Below, piece after piece: positions 32,548 through 41,439 of a stretch of DNA of 41,471 nucleotides (position 1 is the first letter of the stretch; each line of letters opens with the position of its first letter). The notes under the pieces are model-generated. The model had not been told where the DNA came from. It did no database searches and was given only the letters and a program-made list of their open reading frames with translations. Both the position numbers and the translations under genes were made by a program. Origin of the DNA: Bacteroidaceae bacterium (GTDB lineage Bacteria; Bacteroidota; Bacteroidia; Bacteroidales; Bacteroidaceae); assembly GCA_017962495.1 (NCBI GenBank), contig JAGCVH010000098.1, positions 1 through 41,471 on the forward strand, in the 5' to 3' direction.

Positions 32548-33252
32548 CTATGCGAGACGCTGCTCTTCATCATCCCGATGTATCTGTGCCATAATTCTGT
32601 TGTAACTGAACTTGTGCATTTTAATACAGAAATACACAAGCACAAAGAAACTGATGCCTTGCACGTAGGGACTCAAACTACCAGACATGGCAATAGCATC
32701 GTAAAGCCCGTGTGCCAGAACTGGGACGAGCAAAATGGAATAACGTGTTCTTTGAGAGTGATCGACAAAGTGATAGAGCGAGTAGTAATAGCCCATCAAT
32801 ACGCCAAAAGCATAGTGCCCTGGTACGGCCAACAATCCTCGGGCAATAGCTGTTGCCTGCCATGATTCATGGAAGGTAAACAGGTAACCAACATTCTCAA
32901 CCGCGGCAAAGCCCAGACTCACACAGGCGGCATAGACAATTCCATCGAAATGTTCGTCGAAAAAAGGATTCTTGCGAAGTACCAGCCACAAAGCCAATAG
33001 TTTGAAGCTTTCCTCTGGCACTGCTGCGACAAAGAAAGCGGTAGTAATGCTGCTCAGAAGAGTATTCGCTGGCACAATTGCGGAAAGGAACGAAGACATA
33101 AACGACTCCACCAAAAGAATTGGGAAGAACATTAGCGCACCGTAAATAACGGCACGTGCCAACCACCGGACAGGCTCTGGCTGTGGGTCTTTCCGCCATA
33201 TGTAGCACAGTAGCAATACGACGGGCAGTAGGGCTGAGAGGAATACGGCCAT
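32548..33252 (-). CDS. PrsW-family intramembrane metalloprotease
   Basis: 234 residues with about seven or eight membrane helices. The motifs are PEESFKLLAL (Glu80, Glu81, Lys84), HFDGIVYAACVSLGFAAVEN (Asp103, Glu119) and VPGHYAFGVLMGY (His146), which match the EExxK / metal-binding pattern of PrsW. PrsW cleaves the anti-sigma factor RsiW in Bacillus; the target here is unknown and no anti-sigma gene is adjacent. It follows the HD-domain gene by 7 bp and ends a minus-strand operon. Confidence 0.9.
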   Translation of the reverse strand: MAVFLSALLPVVLLLCYIWRKDPQPEPVRWLARAVIYGALMFFPILLVESFMSSFLSAIVPANTLLSSITTAFFVAAVPEESFKLLALWLVLRKNPFFDEHFDGIVYAACVSLGFAAVENVGYLFTFHESWQATAIARGLLAVPGHYAFGVLMGYYYSLYHFVDHSQRTRYSILLVPVLAHGLYDAIAMSGSLSPYVQGISFFVLVYFCIKMHKFSYNRIMAQIHRDDEEQRLA

Positions 33253-33259
33253 CGTCGAA

Positions 33260-33904
33260 TTATTTGACTTCCTCTACCAACGCTTTAGCGGCCTCCACCA
33301 TTTCGGGGGGCAAGGTGTAGCGAGGGTCGTCGGTCTTGGCTGTGAGGGCTTCGAGGAATTGAGGCATCTCGTGACGGTAAACCTCTTTCATCTGGGCATT
33401 CAGTCCTGCAAAATCGTTCTCTTCGTTAAGGTGTCGGAATGAGTAGATAGCATTAGACAACCGATCTGCCAACTTCACCAACGGGGCATAGGGCGTTTCG
33501 CGGATGCCTTTAAAATAGCGCTCCCCCGCCCTCTCTGCACGAGTGCGTCCCTTGTCGTTGGTAAGGGCATAGACGATTTCTGCAGCTAACAAGGCTTGCT
33601 GCTCGTCCATAAACTGGAGGGCAGTACGCAGTACGTCGTTATAGGTGCGGCGGGCATCTTCTATGGAGTCGTGATAATAGGCTCCAAACATCAAGGGTAG
33701 GACATCTGCCTCGTCGGTACAAACCTGATATCCGTAGCGCTGCACCTGTTTGGCTACCATGTCGAGGTGGTAACCATAGGGATGCACTTGATTGTAACTC
33801 TGGTTGACACTGGCATGAAGCGAGTGTGCAGAATAGCGTATCTGCCTTATCTCATCGGCATATTTGTCGAGGATGGCTTGAAAAGTATCTTTTGTCATGG
33901 TCAT
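33260..33904 (-). CDS. HD-domain hydrolase of the RelA/SpoT-hydrolase type
   Basis: 214 residues. The HD metal site reads GYHLDMV (His46), YYHDSIEDARR (His78, Asp79, and the Glu82-Asp83 pair) and VKLADRLSNA (Asp147, Asn151). The HDxxED core and KLADRLxN motif are those of the (p)ppGpp hydrolase domain of SpoT/MESH1 proteins, with no synthetase domain here. It may be a small alarmone hydrolase, although another phosphohydrolase activity is possible. The start codon overlaps the stop of the 5'-nucleotidase gene, and PrsW follows, so the three are probably one transcript. A start six bases later (MTKD) is also possible. Confidence 0.85.
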   Translation of the reverse strand: MTMTKDTFQAILDKYADEIRQIRYSAHSLHASVNQSYNQVHPYGYHLDMVAKQVQRYGYQVCTDEADVLPLMFGAYYHDSIEDARRTYNDVLRTALQFMDEQQALLAAEIVYALTNDKGRTRAERAGERYFKGIRETPYAPLVKLADRLSNAIYSFRHLNEENDFAGLNAQMKEVYRHEMPQFLEALTAKTDDPRYTLPPEMVEAAKALVEEVK

Positions 33905-35655
33905 TGTCTCTGGCTATTTGGAAAGAGTATCTTGCGGTCACGTTCAATAGCGGCAGGAGCCCATTCATCGGGCACGAAGCGCCAGCAATTGAGTTTCCGG
34001 GGAGTAACGATTTTTTGCTCTTGTATGCGTTTCATGAGATAGAAGCGGAGGTCCTTGTCGGTACTGGCAATAACGCGGTTTTTCAGTTCGCTGTGGGGGA
34101 TGCCTGCTCCGCGTGTGATGAGTTCGCCTCCGCCGTTGCCACGATAGCTGTTGATAGCAACTCGATATTCTTTATCGAGACTGAAAGGAGTGCCGTCGGC
34201 CATACTCAGAATGCGAACCCGCTCGCCTTCGGGCTTGCTGACATCGACTACATACTGGATGCCTGCTGCTGAGTCCATGTTGTAGGAGACGTTCTTCAAC
34301 CCCAGACGAGTGCCGTTGTCCATATTGTTTTCCAGTAGCATAATGTGGTCATCGGCCGATTGCATCTGATTGGTCCATAGATCATACGACATCTCCAGGA
34401 AATCACGAATCTCGCGCCCTGTCATGCGCATGGTGTAGAGGTAGTTCTCGTACTTATAGAGGGCAAACATGTCGCTTACACGAATGGTTCCGGCCTGCAG
34501 ACGGGAGTCGAATGACAAAGGGGCAGCAAAGGAGATATCGGCCCCGGTCAGGTCGAGTTGCAACTGATGGATGAGGTCGATAAACTCACTGGGGCCAAAG
34601 AAGGCATCGCGCTCCCAGACATCTTTGGTCAGGCGCCCAATGGGCTGGTCGACCCATTCGCCCAACGTCTGACGTTGTTTCGCAAACTTGTTAAGGAAGA
34701 CTTGCTCGTCCTCGGGTCGCCCGCCATCCACGTTGGGTATGCTGGCAGTAATGCGTTTCCCCACGACGCGCCCCTTCTTCAAGGTCAGGAAAATGTCGGC
34801 CTCAGCTATGCGTTTGCCTTGGCTCGTTGGCCCCATTACTATCACATCATCGCCGTTCGGGTTCTTCACATAATAAGCGGAAGCCCTATGGTCGTGACCG
34901 TAGCAGATGAGGTCGAAGCCAGGCACTTGCTCCGCCACCATCTTCGTGGCATTCTCGATGTAATCGGGGGTATTGATTCCTCCCTCGTAACCGCTGTGGA
35001 ATAGACCCACCAGGAAGTCGGGCTGTTCCTTCTCCTGAATCACACTCACCCACTTGCGGGCAGACTCTACCATATCGTCGAAATGAAGACCTGACCATAA
35101 TTGTTCGGGCAACCAACTGGGGATGGCAGGAGTGAGCAACCCCAAAACGACTATCTTCACTCCCGCACGCTTAATCACATGATAAGGCTGGAGATAGGGC
35201 TCACCCGTCGAGGTTTCAATCACATTTGCGCCAAGCACGGGGAAGTGGCAGTCTTTGACCCAACGGTCATAAACAGGATGTCCCGCTTCGATGTCGTGAT
35301 TTCCTATGGCAGAACAGTCATACCCCATTTGGTTCATGGCTTCCGCCACGAGATGGGGACTCACGGTGTCAATAAAATTATAATAGTATGCCGTGGGCTG
35401 TCCTTGCAGGCAGTCGCCTCCGTCGGTAAGGATGAGGCGGTCGCCATACATGCGCTTCTGGTCCTGGGTGTAAGAATAGATGCGAGCCAAACCTCCCCGA
35501 GTGGAACGCTTCGTAAGATAGTCGTAGCCGAAGAGATAACCATGTACATCGCTTGTGTGTATCCACTTCAAGTGCACCTCCTTTGACTTTGCCGACAAAG
35601 GAGAGAACAATGAGGAGATTATGGAAAAAACTGACACGATGAGAATGCGAATCAT
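33901..35655 (-). CDS. 5'-nucleotidase / 2',3'-cyclic phosphodiesterase (UshA family)
   Basis: 584 residues. A signal peptide (about 1-24) exports it. The two-metal phosphatase domain has HTSDVHGYLFGYD, LTDGGDCLQGQ, IGNHDIEAG and YGHDHRASAYY. The C-terminal 5'-nucleotidase domain (about 340-560) has the substrate loop region NSYRGNGGGELIT. It removes phosphate from nucleotides or cyclic nucleotides in the periplasm to scavenge nucleosides. It begins the overlapping set with the HD hydrolase and PrsW. Confidence 0.94.
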   Translation of the reverse strand: MIRILIVSVFSIISSLFSPLSAKSKEVHLKWIHTSDVHGYLFGYDYLTKRSTRGGLARIYSYTQDQKRMYGDRLILTDGGDCLQGQPTAYYYNFIDTVSPHLVAEAMNQMGYDCSAIGNHDIEAGHPVYDRWVKDCHFPVLGANVIETSTGEPYLQPYHVIKRAGVKIVVLGLLTPAIPSWLPEQLWSGLHFDDMVESARKWVSVIQEKEQPDFLVGLFHSGYEGGINTPDYIENATKMVAEQVPGFDLICYGHDHRASAYYVKNPNGDDVIVMGPTSQGKRIAEADIFLTLKKGRVVGKRITASIPNVDGGRPEDEQVFLNKFAKQRQTLGEWVDQPIGRLTKDVWERDAFFGPSEFIDLIHQLQLDLTGADISFAAPLSFDSRLQAGTIRVSDMFALYKYENYLYTMRMTGREIRDFLEMSYDLWTNQMQSADDHIMLLENNMDNGTRLGLKNVSYNMDSAAGIQYVVDVSKPEGERVRILSMADGTPFSLDKEYRVAINSYRGNGGGELITRGAGIPHSELKNRVIASTDKDLRFYLMKRIQEQKIVTPRKLNCWRFVPDEWAPAAIERDRKILFPNSQRQ

Positions 35656-35710
35656 TTATGTTTAGTTACGAGTTTGAAAATATGATTGGTAAATGGTCAA
35701 TCGTAAATGG

Positions 35711-36466
35711 TCAATTACTATTAATCCAGTCGTCTATCAACTGGCGAGCCAAACTTGAACGGTTGGGCATCTCTGGCAGATTATCCCTGCGGAACCACCC
35801 TCCCCCGCCAAGTTCCGAGCGCTGAAGCTGGAGTTCGCCTCCGTCATAGTCGGCCGTAAATCCTACCATGAGCCCAGCCGGATAGGGCCATGGCTGGGAG
35901 GCAAAATAACGGACGTTCTTGACACGCAGATGGGTCTCCTCCCACACTTCGCGACAGACGCATTCCTCCAATGTCTCGCCCGTCTCCACGAAACCTGCCA
36001 CAAGTCCATAGAAGTGACCTCGGAAATTGTGGGCATGAACCATGAGCACTTCATCGCCACGTGTCACCCTGACAATGATGGCTGTCTGCAACTGGGGCCA
36101 AACCTCCTTACCACACTCTGTGCAATGCTTCGAAATCTCGGTATGCCACTTCATGGGTGCACCACAACAGCCACAATACTTGGAGTTCTGGTCCCAATAG
36201 ACCAATTCTGCACACTTACCTGCCAACTGATAAAGGTCCGTCGGAAGGATGTCGAACGTCTTTCTAAGACCCACCATCTGCAGGTCTGGACGATTGATTA
36301 CAGGATTATCCAGCCGAAAAATATGGCATTGGTGTTCACCCTGAACGATGTCCGTCACATGTTCCCAAGGCTGGAAGACGACAGGAGCAGAATCACCAAA
36401 AGGGATGTCCCCCTCGCTCGTGAGGAGGATATCCCCTTGGCAATATGCAAAATAAAGCTCTTTCAC
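35711..36466 (-). CDS. nudC: NAD(+) diphosphatase / RNA decapping Nudix enzyme
   Basis: 251 residues. A four-Cys zinc site is formed by YCGCCGAPM and HCTECGKEV. The Nudix box begins GFVETGETLEECVCREVWEE, and the SQPWPYP motif after it is the NudC hallmark that recognises the NAD end. It splits NADH or NAD into NMN and AMP and removes NAD caps from RNA. It lies 64 bp after the phosphosugar mutase gene and 55 bp before the 5'-nucleotidase, all on the minus strand. Confidence 0.94.
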   Translation of the reverse strand: MKELYFAYCQGDILLTSEGDIPFGDSAPVVFQPWEHVTDIVQGEHQCHIFRLDNPVINRPDLQMVGLRKTFDILPTDLYQLAGKCAELVYWDQNSKYCGCCGAPMKWHTEISKHCTECGKEVWPQLQTAIIVRVTRGDEVLMVHAHNFRGHFYGLVAGFVETGETLEECVCREVWEETHLRVKNVRYFASQPWPYPAGLMVGFTADYDGGELQLQRSELGGGGWFRRDNLPEMPNRSSLARQLIDDWINSN

Positions 36467-36530
36467 GTTTCTATTCTTTCAACCACTCACAGGCCTGCTC
36501 ACGCAGTTTTGCACTTTTGCACTTTGCGAT

Positions 36531-38273
36531 TCAAAGACCGAGGCTCTCCTTAATAGCTTCCACCTTCTTCTGGGCATCGGCCACAGCTCCGGGATAGCAA
36601 TCGGCACAGCCAATGTGGCCCTTAACCTCGAGGTAGAACTTGATCTTAGGCTCAGTACCACTGGGACGAACACTTACCTTCGTTCCGTCCTCACAGAACC
36701 ACTGCAGCACGTTCGAAGTGGCAGGCATGTCCAGTTTCGTTACATTGCCTTCTGCATCAGTAGCTGTCAAGGCCTGGAAGTCCTTTGTGCAGACAATCTT
36801 ACTGCCGGCAATATCCTTCGGAGCCTTATCACCACGGAAGTCAACCATCATCTGCTTGATTTCGTCTGCGCCAGTCTTACCTGGGCGAACAACATTAATG
36901 GTGTGCTCGTACGAGAAGCCATACTCTTTGTAGATGTCGATGAGCAGGTCGTAGAGGGTCTTACCCTGATCCTTTGCCCAAGCGGCAATCTCACAAATGA
37001 GGCAGATGGACGCAGGAGCATCCTTGTCGCGAACCTTATCATAAGGCAGGAATCCGAAGCTCTCCTCACCACCGCCGATGTACTTCTGCTTGCCTTCACT
37101 GATGGCAATCTCGCGGGCAATCCACTTGAAGCCCGTATAGCAATCGCGATATTCCACATTATTCTTCTTGGCAATCTCTGCAATCACCTCGGTAGTAACG
37201 ATAGTCTTCACGATGAAGTCCGTAGGCTTCAACTGTCCAAGCGCAATCTTGTTCTTAATGATGTAGTAGCTAAACATCATGCAGGTCTGGTTACCATTGA
37301 TGATAATCCATTCGCCCTTCGGGTCGCGGCAAACGATAGCCAGTCGGTCGGCATCGGGGTCGCTGGCAATCACCAGGTCAGCATTGAGCTTCGTTCCTAA
37401 TTTCATGCCCAAGGTCATAGCCTCGGCATTTTCAGGATTGGGGCTAACCACCGTAGAGAAGTTGCCGTCGATTACCATTTGCTCAGGTACGACATTGATG
37501 TTCTTGAAACCCCAACTGCGCAAGCACAAAGGCGTTACCACACGACCTGCACCATGCATGGGACTATAGACAATGTTCAGGTCTTCCTGACGCTTGATGA
37601 CTTCTGCATCGACGCGTGCCTCGCGAACGGCCAGCATATAGTCATAATCCATTTCGCCACCGATAATCTTGATAAGGTCGGGATTTCCCTCGAACTTCAC
37701 ATCCTCGATAGCAACCTTGTTCACCTCGTCGATGATGCCCTTGTCATGAGGAGCCAGCACCTGAGCACCATCTTCCCAATAGGCCTTATAGCCGTTGTAC
37801 TCCTTGGGGTTATGCGAGGCAGTTACATTCACGCCAGCTACAGCGCCCAAATGACGAATGGCAAACGAAACCTCAGGGGTAGGACGCAGACTCTCGAAGA
37901 GATAGACCTTAATGCCGTTGGCAGAGAAGATGTTTGCTACTGTCTCGGCAAACATACGGCCGTTGTTACGGCAATCATGACCTACGACTACACTCTTTCC
38001 TCCCTCAGGGAAGGCTTTGTTGATGTAGTTGGCAAAGCCCTGAGTTGCCATAGCCACGATGTACTTATTCATACGGTTGGTACCAGGACCCATGATACCG
38101 CGCAGACCACCCGTACCGAACTCTAATGTCTGGTAGAAGGCATCCACCAATTCCGTTTTATCCTCGTTGTCGAGCATGGCCTTAATCTGAGCCTTAGTCT
38201 CGGCATCATAAACACTCGAAGCGAGCCACTTCTGGGCCTCAGCTTCACACTTTCTGATTAATTCCTGTTCCAT
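36531..38273 (-). CDS. Phospho-sugar mutase (phosphoglucomutase/phosphomannomutase)
   Basis: 580 residues, the usual length of the PgcA type. GTGGLRGIMGPGTNRMN opens domain 1; TASHNPKEYNGYK holds the phosphorylated Ser; DPDADRLAIV binds the metal; GGGEESFGFLPYDKVRDKD binds the sugar; RPSGTEPKIKFYLEV binds the phosphate. It exchanges 1- and 6-phosphates on glucose or mannose for glycogen, glycan or nucleotide-sugar synthesis. The gene begins 4 bp after the C69 dipeptidase stop, so they are co-transcribed. Confidence 0.95.
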   Translation of the reverse strand: MEQELIRKCEAEAQKWLASSVYDAETKAQIKAMLDNEDKTELVDAFYQTLEFGTGGLRGIMGPGTNRMNKYIVAMATQGFANYINKAFPEGGKSVVVGHDCRNNGRMFAETVANIFSANGIKVYLFESLRPTPEVSFAIRHLGAVAGVNVTASHNPKEYNGYKAYWEDGAQVLAPHDKGIIDEVNKVAIEDVKFEGNPDLIKIIGGEMDYDYMLAVREARVDAEVIKRQEDLNIVYSPMHGAGRVVTPLCLRSWGFKNINVVPEQMVIDGNFSTVVSPNPENAEAMTLGMKLGTKLNADLVIASDPDADRLAIVCRDPKGEWIIINGNQTCMMFSYYIIKNKIALGQLKPTDFIVKTIVTTEVIAEIAKKNNVEYRDCYTGFKWIAREIAISEGKQKYIGGGEESFGFLPYDKVRDKDAPASICLICEIAAWAKDQGKTLYDLLIDIYKEYGFSYEHTINVVRPGKTGADEIKQMMVDFRGDKAPKDIAGSKIVCTKDFQALTATDAEGNVTKLDMPATSNVLQWFCEDGTKVSVRPSGTEPKIKFYLEVKGHIGCADCYPGAVADAQKKVEAIKESLGL

Positions 38274-38277
38274 AGTA

Positions 38278-39933
38278 TTATTTAATTAGATATTTATCTC
38301 CTGTTTCTTTCACGACCTCGCGCCAATAGCGTTCGGGATAACCCGGGCGTGTTACCTTTCCGCCAAGACCGTACTTCGAACGCACGAGTTCGTGTTTGCT
38401 GTTTTCCTCCTTCAACACCATATCGTTGTGCTTCACCACGAGATACTTGAAGAGGTTGTTCCAATTCTTCATCATAGTGTCGGCACTGACTTGGCTGTGC
38501 TCGGTCAATTCCTTAATTGCTGCCGCAGGGTCTTTTTCATAGAGGCTCTTAGCTATCGTCTCGGCATAACCTTGCATCATACTGAAGCCACTCTCCGTAT
38601 CTTTAATGCAACGACGCAAGTCGGGGTACATCTTTTCATAATAGGGATAGACGATGTTGCTGACGGTGTTGCAGAGCCAGTAAGCCGATTCCCAGTTGAA
38701 GGTGATTTCGTCCTGCACGCCCTCGATGCGCTGGAAGCACTTGGGGATGTCGGTCACACTGCAATAGACGGGCACGTATGCCGTCATATTGGCATCGTCA
38801 TTCGTCCACCAAACCACACCGCCGACGGCATCGGGCAGGAAGTTACGCATCTGTCCCACGAAGGAGAAACCCGTCTGCTGGGTCGAGGTAGGACGCTCGG
38901 TAAAATATTTCTTGCCATCAACCTCGAAACTCAGAGGCGAAGGGCGATAAGGCATGTTATAAGGACCACTTCCAAGATCTTGCTGCATATCGAGCGCAGT
39001 ACCTTCATAATGGTCACGCATGTCGTTCTTGATGGTCTGTACACTAAGTTTATGCTTGGGACGCATGTAAAGCGGCATCTCCAACTTCATGTCCTCGCCA
39101 TTGAGGTAAGGCAAGTACTTATCCATCCCATCAACGTGTTTGTTGAAGAACGACCAAGCACGGGCATCGCAGTAACGGATTCCACCAAACTCGAGAGGAT
39201 TGAAAGCATCGCGGAAAGAGAAGTCGCTGTCCTTCTTTCCCGTGAAGTAACCTTTCTCGCGGGCAAACTTCACCACATCCTTAGCAAACATTACATTCTC
39301 CTTGTCCTTCATGTCGAAGCGAGTGATACGGCTTTGATTGGCATGGGCACAGATGCAGTCATCGGGAATGCGGATGGCCACCCATACAGCACCCGTACGA
39401 CCAGGTCCCTTGCCCACCATTTCCATTACCCACACTTCGTTCTTATCGGCAATGGTAAATGTCTCGCCTTCGCTATAGTAACCATACTTGGCCACGAGGT
39501 CTGTCATAATCTTGATAGCTTCGCGAGCCGATGTCGAACGCTCCAAGCCGATATAGATTAGCGAACCGTAATCGATGAGGCCTGTGGAGTCGGCCAATTC
39601 CTCGCGTCCACCAAAGGTTGTCTCGCAGATGCTGACTTGGTGTTCGTTCATCTGTCCTACCACATTGTAGGTGACAGGTGCCTGAGGTATCTCACCCAGG
39701 TATTTGTTGGTATCCCATTCATAAATCTTGCGCATCTCACCAGGCTGATGCTGACCACCCACATGGCGGTACATGTTTCCGTACATACCATAACTATCGG
39801 CATTGTAACTGACAATGACACTACCGTCGGTGCTGGCTGCCTTACCCACAATGAGGTTGGTGCAGGCAGAAAGATGTGAGAAGTAAGAGGTAAGAGGTAA
39901 GAGAATACCCAGTAACAATATTAGTTTTTTCAT
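38278..39933 (-). CDS. C69-family dipeptidase
   Basis: 551 residues. A signal peptide (MKKLILLLGILLPLTSYFSHLSA) is followed directly by Cys24 of ACTNLIVGKAASTDGSV, the N-terminal nucleophile of the Ntn-hydrolase C69 peptidases. Typical later motifs are VVGQMNEHQVSICETTFGG and YYSEGETFTIADKNEVW. It cleaves dipeptides in the periplasm. Although LSAC resembles a lipobox, the Cys is the catalytic residue, so cleavage by signal peptidase I and not lipidation is expected. The signal peptide codons include the repeat AAGAGGTAAGAGGT. Confidence 0.92.
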   Translation of the reverse strand: MKKLILLLGILLPLTSYFSHLSACTNLIVGKAASTDGSVIVSYNADSYGMYGNMYRHVGGQHQPGEMRKIYEWDTNKYLGEIPQAPVTYNVVGQMNEHQVSICETTFGGREELADSTGLIDYGSLIYIGLERSTSAREAIKIMTDLVAKYGYYSEGETFTIADKNEVWVMEMVGKGPGRTGAVWVAIRIPDDCICAHANQSRITRFDMKDKENVMFAKDVVKFAREKGYFTGKKDSDFSFRDAFNPLEFGGIRYCDARAWSFFNKHVDGMDKYLPYLNGEDMKLEMPLYMRPKHKLSVQTIKNDMRDHYEGTALDMQQDLGSGPYNMPYRPSPLSFEVDGKKYFTERPTSTQQTGFSFVGQMRNFLPDAVGGVVWWTNDDANMTAYVPVYCSVTDIPKCFQRIEGVQDEITFNWESAYWLCNTVSNIVYPYYEKMYPDLRRCIKDTESGFSMMQGYAETIAKSLYEKDPAAAIKELTEHSQVSADTMMKNWNNLFKYLVVKHNDMVLKEENSKHELVRSKYGLGGKVTRPGYPERYWREVVKETGDKYLIK

Positions 39934-39956
39934 TTTGAATTCTTAATTATTCTTTC

Positions 39957-40871
39957 TTAATTCTTAATAATAAGTTTATCACTTCCTGCCGCCTTGAAGC
40001 TCATGTCGAGTCCCTTCACAGAGTGCGTGAGAGCACCGAAAGAGATAAAGTCCACGCCTGCCTTGGCGTAGGGAATCATGGTGTCATAGGTAATGCCGCC
40101 GCTGCTCTCCGTCTCGGCACGACCAGCCACTATCTCAACGGCTTTCTTCGTATCTTCAGGTGTGAAGTTGTCGAACATGATGCGGTCGCAACCCTCCTGC
40201 AAAGCCTCGTCCAGTTCCTTGAAGTTGCGCACTTCGCACTCTATCTTCAGGTCCTTGCCTTTCTCCTTGCAATAGGCCTTTGCCCTGCTGATGGCATTAT
40301 GCACGCCACCACAGAAGTCGATGTGATTGTCCTTCAGCAATATCATGTCGAAAAGGCCGATACGATGGTTCATGCCACCGCCTATCTTCACGGCTTCCTT
40401 CTCCAGCATACGCATGCCGGGAGTCGTCTTTCTGGTATCGAGTACTCGGGTCTTCGTACCGGCATCTATCAAGGCTTGCTGATACTTGTGCGTCATGGTG
40501 GCTATACCCGACATCCTTTGCAGGATGTTCAGCATCAGGCGCTCCGTTTGCAGCAGGCTCTGTTCCTTACCTTTAACCGACATCACTATATCGCCCGGTT
40601 TCACATGTGCACCATCCTGGATGTACACCTCCACCTGCAATTCAGGGTCGAAGCGATGGAACACTTGCTTGGCAATCTCCACACCAGCAAAGATGCCCTC
40701 TTCCTTAATCAACAACTTGCTCTCCCCCATCTGGTCGGCGGGGATGCAGCAAAGGGTAGTATGGTCACCATCACCAATGTCTTCGGCAAACGCCAAGTCT
40801 ATCAGGCGGTCGTTCAATTCTTGCTCCGTCTGCCTACGCAAGCGCGGGGCGGTTACTTCTACAGATAACAT
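39957..40871 (-). CDS. nadC: Nicotinate-nucleotide diphosphorylase (quinolinate phosphoribosyltransferase)
   Basis: 304 residues. AFAEDIGDGDHTTLCCIP, TERLMLNILQRMSGIATMT, RVLDTRKTTPGMR, GGGMNHRIGLFDMILLKDNHI and SSGGITYDT are the standard QPRTase motifs. It makes nicotinate mononucleotide from quinolinate and PRPP in de novo NAD synthesis. The first 18 or so residues (VTAPRLRRQTEQE) precede the conserved start of the family, and their DNA contains a copy of the dispersed repeat at 31396-31424. No nadA or nadB is in the window. Confidence 0.95.
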   Translation of the reverse strand: MLSVEVTAPRLRRQTEQELNDRLIDLAFAEDIGDGDHTTLCCIPADQMGESKLLIKEEGIFAGVEIAKQVFHRFDPELQVEVYIQDGAHVKPGDIVMSVKGKEQSLLQTERLMLNILQRMSGIATMTHKYQQALIDAGTKTRVLDTRKTTPGMRMLEKEAVKIGGGMNHRIGLFDMILLKDNHIDFCGGVHNAISRAKAYCKEKGKDLKIECEVRNFKELDEALQEGCDRIMFDNFTPEDTKKAVEIVAGRAETESSGGITYDTMIPYAKAGVDFISFGALTHSVKGLDMSFKAAGSDKLIIKN

Positions 40872-40900
40872 AAAACAAAGAATTTAATTACTATACCTCG

Positions 40901-40959
40901 CAAAGATACGAAATAATTGTGAATTGTAATTATGAATTGTGAATTTAATTGTATCTTTG
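40901..40959. promoter_or_regulatory. Divergent promoters of nadC and rlmH
   Basis: On the minus strand TATCTTTG lies at 40908-40901 (30 bp before the nadC ATG); on the plus strand TATCTTTG lies at 40952-40959, 6 bp before the rlmH ATG. Between them are about five AATTGTG/AATTGTA-like heptamers (40911-40950). Confidence 0.65.
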
Positions 40960-40965
40960 CCCCTG

Positions 40966-41439
40966 ATGAAGACTATTTTCCTTGTCATTGGCAAGACGAC
41001 AGACACACGAATTGCCACACTCTGCGACGAATACATCAGTCGCATCCAGCATTATTTGCCTTTTGAAATGCAAGTAATTCCTGAGCTGCGTAATGCCAAG
41101 AACCTGAGTCAGGAACAACAGAAAGAACAAGAAGCTGAGCTAATCAAAAAGGTCTTGTTATCAGGCGATTATATCGTTTTGTTAGATGAACACGGCAAGG
41201 AACGCCGGAGCCTCGATTTCGCCTCTTGGATGCAGAAGCGCATGACGGCTTCACCCCGCCGACTGGTCTTCATCGTAGGTGGCCCTTATGGCTTTTCTCC
41301 CCTAATACATAAAATGGCTCAGGAAAAGATTTCCCTGAGCCAAATGACTTTCTCCCATCAGATGATTCGCCTCCTCTTCACCGAGCAAGTCTATCGTGCC
41401 ATGACCATCCTCAACGGCGAACCGTATCATCACGAGTAG
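40966..41439 (+). CDS. rlmH: 23S rRNA (pseudouridine1915-N3)-methyltransferase RlmH
   Basis: 157 residues from ATG 40966, the family's usual length; an upstream ATG at 40939 lies before the promoter's -7 box and would add 9 odd residues. The SPOUT knot reads YIVLLDEHGKERRSLDFASWM, FIVGGPYGF and SLSQMTFSHQMIRLLFTEQVYRA, all diagnostic. It methylates N3 of pseudouridine 1915 in helix 69 of 23S rRNA. The remaining 32 bp after the stop hold nothing recognisable. Confidence 0.97.
   Translation: MKTIFLVIGKTTDTRIATLCDEYISRIQHYLPFEMQVIPELRNAKNLSQEQQKEQEAELIKKVLLSGDYIVLLDEHGKERRSLDFASWMQKRMTASPRRLVFIVGGPYGFSPLIHKMAQEKISLSQMTFSHQMIRLLFTEQVYRAMTILNGEPYHHE

Noticed and set aside
38392-39561. 389-codon plus-strand ORF opposite the C69 dipeptidase
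   Set aside because: It is the antisense shadow of a clear enzyme with full motifs. Similar shadows at 36615-37400, 40023-40868 and 11180-11821 were rejected for the same reason.
38278-39933. C69 dipeptidase as a lipoprotein
   Set aside because: The Cys after LSA is the catalytic N-terminal nucleophile of this family, so the lipobox-like look is coincidental.
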